From positions 62,001-126,000 of the forward strand of contig JAKNSD010000077.1 of assembly GCA_023525715.1 (NCBI GenBank): a stretch of 64,000 nucleotides of DNA, read 5' to 3'. Shown piece by piece: positions 58,448 through 64,000 of the stretch. The DNA is from Cichorium intybus (Eukaryota > Streptophyta > Magnoliopsida > Asterales > Asteraceae). The notes under the pieces are model-generated. The model was not told where the DNA came from, ran no database searches, and worked only from the letters and a program-made list of their open reading frames with translations. The number at the start of each line of letters is the position of its first letter. Position 1 is the stretch's first letter. The translations under genes and the position numbers were made by a program.

Positions 58448-60510
58448 TGATATCGCGTAAATTATACATATTTTCCGCACGATATCAGTGTGATTTTAGT
58501 TTAATTTTATACATGTTATGAACTAAAAGATACCTAATATGCTTAAATATTCGTTTTGAAGATAAAAATACGCGTTTGGAGCGAAAGAACGAATTACACG
58601 AACATTTGAGCTTAAAAAGAAGCAAAGCAAAAATCTGCCGGACACCAAGGGCGCACCCCGCCCACATGCAGGCGCACCGCGCCCAAAGATAGATCTGGAA
58701 CCCGCTTTTCGTCAGACTTTTGATTATAATAATCGAGCGTGCGTTTATCCAATGATTCAACCGACCTGCCAAGCATGTGCAAGGGCGCACCCCGCCTACT
58801 TTTTGGGCGCACCGCGCCTCAGATCCGACATTAAAGCTGCAAACCACGTGCTCCCTCGTGCGACAGTTGACCACGTGCAGATCTGCTTTTTGGGCGCACT
58901 GCGCCTCACTTTGGGCGCACCCCGCCCAACGCCAGTTCCAGCTATAAAAGCAAGCCATTCAGCTCTTCTTTAAGGAGAACACTTACACCACTTGGAGACC
59001 AGATCGTATCTCAACACTTCCACACCACCAAACTCGGCCAGAAAGCTTGTAGAATCGAAGGGGAAACTATGGAATCGAGAGCTTGAAGAATGTTCGGCCG
59101 GGACTTCATTCGGTTTGCTTTATATATATTTAGCATTCTATTATGATTTCCTAAGCCGTATTCTTCAGATTATGTTATCTGTATTATTTATTACTTAGAT
59201 TTGATTACTGTTTGGTTATGATTTGATTGTTATTTATCGGATATTGAACGTTTTATATTTTATCTCGCATAATTCATTTGACGCCAATTTGATTATCATG
59301 ACCATTGAGATCAAAATCTCGAATGAACCTTGTATGATACGAACCAATACATGATTATTTGGAATACATAATCGCATGACCATTGCCATTAATGACCTTA
59401 TAATCATAGGATTAGGTAGTTGGACCAAAACATCTAATCACTTTAGAAATCGGTATTTAAAGTTTAATATCCATTGCACTAATAGCATATCAAACATAAC
59501 TAGATGGTTCAATCGAATCTAAGTAATGTTTACTTTTATATTTTGTAATTTATATTTCCCGTAACTTTTTCCTAGGTAATGTTGATTCATTAATATAATA
59601 TGTGTTGATCTAGTCCTTGATTCGAGTTTAATATCGGTTAGGATATATAACTTGCATGCTATACATATTAAATGTGGTTACAGTTTGTATTCTTGATTGC
59701 CATCTTCATATGATTAAGTTTAAATGGCCATTTAAACGTATTGATCACATGAACCATCATGATGTATAATTGACAACTATATATCATCGGACTAGTTATT
59801 GACCATTTAACTAGGAAGGTTATCTAAGTTATAAACTCGATTAGTGAAATAAGACTTATATCACATTTAGTTGCAACTCATGACCATTGATTGTATGAAC
59901 ATATCACTTTGACCATTAGGATATGGGCTATGTTTGCATGCTAGATTGTATTAATACTTGATGATTATAAGTTAATTAGTTACATGACCATTGTGCTATT
60001 TTAACTTATTAGTCATAGAATTGGTGACTTGACCATACGATCCTACAACTTAATGCAACCTATTTAAACTCATTGCACATAATCAAAACTAGTCAACATA
60101 GGTTTATATGAATCAACAGATCCTAGACGAAAGTTTCCCTTGTTATTTTTGTTATGATCATTTATTATTTCGTCATTTATTTTATTATCAAAGTTTTACG
60201 AGTTTTCATTAAAACTCGCCCCTGAGTATTTACTTGAATAATTGTTAATTGATAATTGATTTTCTTAACTTAAAGATAGCCGTTTTCCCTTGGGTCGACA
60301 ACCCGGATTTACCATTACTATACTACAATCGACTAGGTACACTTGCCTAATTGTGTTGTTCTATTCATACATGGTATTTCCCTGTTCATAAATGTAAAAC
60401 TAATGTGAAATCATTTTCGAAAATCTTATAAACGCTAATAACACATCAAGTTTCTTGGTGCCGTTTTTAGATGTTTTATATGTATGTCAGAATGCACAAC
60501 AAGTTTTTGA
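58448..60510 (+). mobile_element. Insertion D: LTR-like unit in the Copia-C leader
   Basis: The insert is defined by comparison with Copia-B. About 58448-60448 looks like an LTR (TGATATCG...AACACATCA), followed by AGTTTCTTGGTGCCGTT, which resembles the primer-site region of Athila/Tat Gypsy elements, and about 60 further bases. The first eight bases, TGATATCG, are mirrored by CGATATCA at 58480-58487. Six GC-rich words and a TATA box lie in the first quarter. CATGACCATTG is repeated in the second half. No coding region remains. The flanking duplication is unclear (only ATC is shared). Confidence 0.6.
58649..58950 (+). promoter_or_regulatory. Promoter of D: six GGGCGCACC(C/G)CGCC words and a TATA box
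   Basis: Words at 58649-58663, 58671-58684, 58783-58796, 58805-58818, 58892-58905 and 58913-58927, alternating between CCCCGCC and CCGCGCC forms, the latter with GGCGC/GCGCC arms. TATAAAAG follows at 58943-58950, 16 nt after the last word. Confidence 0.65.
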
Positions 60511-60785
60511 TCCCAGTCACAAACGGTGGGGCATATCCGAGATTAAACATGCTATTGAACAGTTCAATAAATCTCAAAAGAAACTAGGAATTCCATTTAT
60601 AATAAGATTATTTTTCCGCGGTGGAATTGGCTGAATCGTCATTCTCCTACCTTTATAAAATTTGCTTATAGATTACGGCATCCCTCTTCTATGTTGCAAA
60701 TTGTTATAGTTGGATCCTAGCCTTATTTTATATTGGGTTATTATAAAGACCGACATGTATCTAATTAAACTTACCTTCTTTATAG
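60511..60785 (+). other. Copia-C leader, second part
   Basis: Non-coding, matching Copia-B leader sequence on both sides of the Z insertion site (near 60712-60717 in this copy). It ends at the gag ATG. Confidence 0.75.
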
Positions 60786-61643
60786 ATGTCTTCTGCTGAT
60801 CAATCCGCTCCCCAATCAAACTCCAGTGTTCCCTCTATCCTCTCACTGTGTTCCAAGGTTCAATTGAACGAGACAAACTACAATGACTGGATTAGAAACA
60901 TCAAGATGGCTTTGAGGTACGAGAACAAAGAGTATGTTCTCGAGACTGGGCTTGTCGATGTTGACCCTAAAACTGCTACTCCCGAGGAGATTGCCTCGTA
61001 CCAAAAACATTCTGATGATGCGACCAAAGTGGCCTGCATCATGATCGCCACAATGAACCCCGAATTGCAAAGTATATACGAAGACTAGTGGCCCTTTGAG
61101 ATGCACAAGGAGCTTGCGGAAAAGTTCCGCAAGCAAGAGCGCATCGAGAGGTGCGAGGTGGTCAAAGACTTCACGAACAGCAAACCTAAAGATGGAGAGT
61201 CCATCTATGCTCATGTACAAAGAATGCAAGGTTACGTGGAGCGGCTTAGAAAGCTTGCGATGCCTGTACCTGAGGAGCTGGCCGTTGACATAGTGCTTAA
61301 CTCCTTACCGAGTTCTTATGACCAGTTCAGGCTGGCTTATCATTTGAACAACAATCAGGCTAACCTGACTGAGTTGCATCGTATGCTTCGGGTTGCTGAG
61401 GACGGGATAAAGGGTAAAGGTGTACCCTCGGTCAATCAGCCCGTCTTAGCCATTGGAAGTGGCAAAGGAAAGAAAAGGAAGGGCCCTCCTAAGCAAAATT
61501 GGAGGGAAAAGGTTCAGGTCGGGTCGTCCAGCAATGGCTCGAGAACCAAGTCTTCTCACATTCCTTGTGTAGCCAACCCCAATGAAGCCGACTGTTTCTA
61601 CTGCAAATAGAAGGGCTATTGGAAGAGAAGCTGCCCCAAATAC
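60786..61643 (+). pseudogene. Copia-C gag with two in-frame stops
   Basis: The ATG at 60786 matches the Copia-B gag start. The capsid segment NYNDWIRNIKMALRYE is near residue 35. TAG at 61086-61088 and TAG at 61608-61610 interrupt a frame that is otherwise continuous. The zinc knuckle at about 61590-61635 reads CFYC..KGYWKRSC, with Tyr where the zinc-binding His is expected and the second stop inside it. Confidence 0.88.
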
Positions 61644-63065
61644 TTGCAGGATGTCAAGGATGGGAAAGTAAAGCCATCAACAGCAGGTATATACACTATC
61701 TCTAAAAACTCACCATCTTCTAATTCTTGGGTCCTTGATACAGGATGTGGTTTTCACATTTGTTCTGATCTGCAGGGCCTAAAGGAAAGCAGGGAGGTGG
61801 AGCACGGTAGACTGAACCTGATCATGGGCAATAGGAGATCGTCCCCTGTTACCAAGATCGGCGTTTATAGTTTAGTGCTTAGAAGTGATGTTAGCTTAGA
61901 GTTATTTAATTGTTGCTATTCACCAGAAATGGCAAGAAACATTATTTCATTTCACACATTGTTCAGACAAGGATTTCAATTTTCTTTTGATAATAAAATT
62001 GGTTCGATTTCTGTTTTCAAAAATGGTATTTTGATTTTTACTGCTTATCCTTGTGATGGTGCGTATGAAACTGTTGAATGTGTTGACAATTTAGGACACA
62101 GTGTAAATTATATTGATTCTACTAGTGGTGTAGAAAAGGCATGTCTGTGGCATAGTCGGCTCGGGCACATCAGCAAGAAACGCATCGCCCAACTCAAAAA
62201 GGATGGAGTGTTGGAATCATTCGACCTCAGGTCGGATGATGTATGCGAATCTTGTCTGTTGGGAAAGATGACTAAATCACCTTTCAAAGGGTCTTTTGAA
62301 AGAGGTGAGGGTCTGTTGGACATCATTCACACGGATGTGTGTGGTCCATTCAGATCAACGACAAAGGATGGCACGCGGTTCTATGTAACCTTTACCGACG
62401 ATTTTAGTAGATACGGTTATATCTACTTGATCAAGCACAAGTCGGACACCTTTGAAAAGTTCAAAGAGTTTAAGAACGATGTAGAGAATCAATTAGGCAG
62501 GAAGATAAAGATGCTCAGGTCCGACAGAGGCGGAGAGTATCTAAGTATCGAGTTCCTAGACTATCTAAAGGAATGCGGAATAGTTTCGCAGTTGACACCT
62601 CCGAGGACACCACAGTTGAACGGTGTTGCGGAGAGGCGCAACCGAACCCTGTTGGACATGGTTCGTTCCATGATGAGTCGAGCTTCACTTCCCATTCACT
62701 ACTGGGGGTATGCCTTAGAGACTGCCGCCCATATCCTCAATCTTGTCCCTACCAAGAAGGTTGCTAAAACACCTCATGAAATGTGGACGGGGAAAGTTCC
62801 CTCGTTGGCACATATCAAAGTCTGGGGTTGTGAGGCTTTCGTTAGACGAGAGACTCAAGGCAAACTCGCAGAAAGAAGCGAAAGGTGTTTCTTCCTTGGT
62901 TATCCCAAACAGTCCTTTGGATATCTATTCTACAGACCGAGCGAGGACGTGGTCTTTGTAGCTAGACGAGCGGTCTTCGAGAGAGAGAGCTCATATTCAA
63001 AGAGGACAGTGGGAGTACCATTGATCTGGAAGAAATTCAAGAGTCATCAGATGACGCAACCTTAG
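61644..63065 (+). CDS. Copia-C protease-integrase segment of pol
   Basis: A 473-codon open stretch in the gag frame. The protease active site, DTGCGFHIC, is at about residues 30-40. The integrase zinc finger (HSRLGH, then CESC) is at about 170-210. The catalytic core follows with Asp in HTDVCGPF, Asp in RSDRGGEY and Glu in NGVAERRN, at about 230-335. It then leaves frame. The last 25 or so residues are out of register because of a length change in a GA run at about 62979-62989, so the stop at 63063-63065 is secondary. Confidence 0.88.
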   Translation: MQDVKDGKVKPSTAGIYTISKNSPSSNSWVLDTGCGFHICSDLQGLKESREVEHGRLNLIMGNRRSSPVTKIGVYSLVLRSDVSLELFNCCYSPEMARNIISFHTLFRQGFQFSFDNKIGSISVFKNGILIFTAYPCDGAYETVECVDNLGHSVNYIDSTSGVEKACLWHSRLGHISKKRIAQLKKDGVLESFDLRSDDVCESCLLGKMTKSPFKGSFERGEGLLDIIHTDVCGPFRSTTKDGTRFYVTFTDDFSRYGYIYLIKHKSDTFEKFKEFKNDVENQLGRKIKMLRSDRGGEYLSIEFLDYLKECGIVSQLTPPRTPQLNGVAERRNRTLLDMVRSMMSRASLPIHYWGYALETAAHILNLVPTKKVAKTPHEMWTGKVPSLAHIKVWGCEAFVRRETQGKLAERSERCFFLGYPKQSFGYLFYRPSEDVVFVARRAVFERESSYSKRTVGVPLIWKKFKSHQMTQP

Positions 63066-64000
63066 GAGAAACTAGCAACCAACATGAGGAAGAAGTTCGT
63101 GTTGGTCCGACAGATGTATCCTTACCTCTTAGGCGTTCCGGTAGGGTTAGCATGCCACCCGAGTTTTATGGGTTCCATATAACTTCGGATGGGGACACAT
63201 TTTTCAGTGATAGGATATTGATAAATTTGGATGAACCAGCTAACTACCAGGAAGCAGTGGTGGGCCCTGAGTCTGCCAAGTGGAAAGAGGCCATGGATAG
63301 CGAGATCAAATCCATGTATGACAATCAAGTTTGGAACTTGGTTGACAACGTACCGGGTCGAAAGACAGTCGGGTGCAAATGGATCTTCAAGAAGAAGACC
63401 GACATGGACGGAAAGGTACACACTTTCAAGGCAATACTGGTTGCGAAGGGCTTTACTCAAACCCCAGGGGTTGACTATGACGGGACCTTCTCACCAGTAG
63501 CCAAGATAAAGTCTATTAGGATTATGCTGGCCATAGCTGCATTTCATGACTATGAAATTTGGCAGATGGACGTCAAAACCGCCTTCCTTAATGGAAAGTT
63601 GACTGAGGATGTTTACATGAATCAGCCAGAGGGTTTTGTCGATGCAAAGTATCCCAATAAGGTGTGTAAGCTTGAGAGATCAATCTACGGATTGAAGTAA
63701 GCTTCTCGCAGCTGGAATCTTTGTTTCCATGAGAAAGTCAAAGAGTTTGGCTTCTCTAGGAGCGAGGATGAGTCCTGCGTATATGTCAAGGCTAGTGGGA
63801 GTATAGTCACCTTTCTGGTGCTGTATGTCGATGACATACTGCTCATGGGAAACAATATTCCAACCTTGCAAGATGTCAAGGCTTGGCTTGGGAAATGTTT
63901 CGCCATGAAGGACCTAGGAGAGGCTGCCTATATTCTCGAGATAAGAATATTGAGAGATAGGAAGAAGAGACTAATTGGACTTAGTCAGGGTACATACTTG
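63066..64000 (+). pseudogene. Copia-C reverse transcriptase, interrupted and truncated by the window
   Basis: The RT frame (63152-63700, open from further upstream) has KWIFKKKTDMDGK, the QMDVKTAFLNG catalytic Asp and YGLK. TAA at 63698-63700 replaces the expected Gln codon. Homology continues with YVDDILLMG near 63820 and runs off the window. Confidence 0.85.

Larger units (their letters stand above)
56595..64000 (+). mobile_element. Copia-C retrotransposon (3' part outside window)
   Basis: Same family as Copia-B in the opposite orientation: LTR, PBS, leader with insertion D, gag, pol up to the RT palm. At least three nonsense codons and one frameshift are visible. Confidence 0.9.

Noticed and set aside
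58485..58958. 157-codon minus ORF with Cys/Ala/Gln repeats
   Set aside because: Produced by the GGGCGCACC words of insertion D; no domain and no start context.
58448..60510. Insertion D as a Helitron
   Set aside because: No CTRR 3' end with a preceding hairpin; LTR-like ends, TATA box and primer-site-like sequence fit better.

Overview
The window reads as plant (eudicot) heterochromatin and is almost entirely nested LTR retrotransposons. The clues are tRNA-iMet primer sites (TGGTATCAGAGC type), plant Copia and Tekay-like chromovirus polyproteins, plant RWP-RK transcription factor genes, long (TA)n arrays and no bacterial features. An Asteraceae genome is my guess, not something I can prove.

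Layout. (1) 1-11125, minus strand: one large Sirevirus-like Copia element (S) with 5' LTR at 10604-11125, gag, an unusually long gag-to-protease region, pol, a non-coding spacer with 81-bp tandem repeats, and an open ORF (1044 down to base 1) in the env-like position that runs off the window. (2) 11126-17515: gene-free DNA with a foldback element, a 23-N gap, a probable LTR fragment and a solo LTR (E) inside a tandem repeat. (3) 17516-56594: a (TA)n tract that seems to have absorbed a MITE-like element, Copia-B (17911-55386, minus), a foldback element and Copia-C (from 56595, plus). (4) Copia-B is split at CCAAC by a 29.8-kb insertion, element Z (23606-53413, minus Gypsy). Z contains Y (24451-37387, plus Tekay-like Gypsy, itself hit by solo LTRs A and B), an RWP-RK gene (37540-38866), and X (41043-51414, plus). 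X is a very young element with 3.2-kb LTRs; its gag-pol has been replaced by a second RWP-RK gene in antisense. (5) 56595-64000: Copia-C, whose leader holds another LTR-like insertion (D), followed by a decayed gag-pol that runs off the end.

Every gag-pol here is broken by stops, frameshifts or insertions, so X and any other mobile element would need proteins from elsewhere. The two RWP-RK genes are the only host-type genes. Gene 1 can be read as a complete 394-residue protein. Gene 2 has a single premature stop.

Four patterns cut across elements. First, Gypsy LTRs carry an apparent intron whose 5' splice site is the reverse complement of a box about 40 nt before the 3' splice site (12 nt in X and Y, 10 nt in A). 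Second, a 176-nt module with TAATTCCAA/TTGGAATTA ends is shared by LTRs of X, A and B. Third, GC-rich palindromic words are repeated ahead of TATA boxes in several unrelated LTRs. Fourth, CTTCGG/CCGAAG is strongly over-represented across element S.
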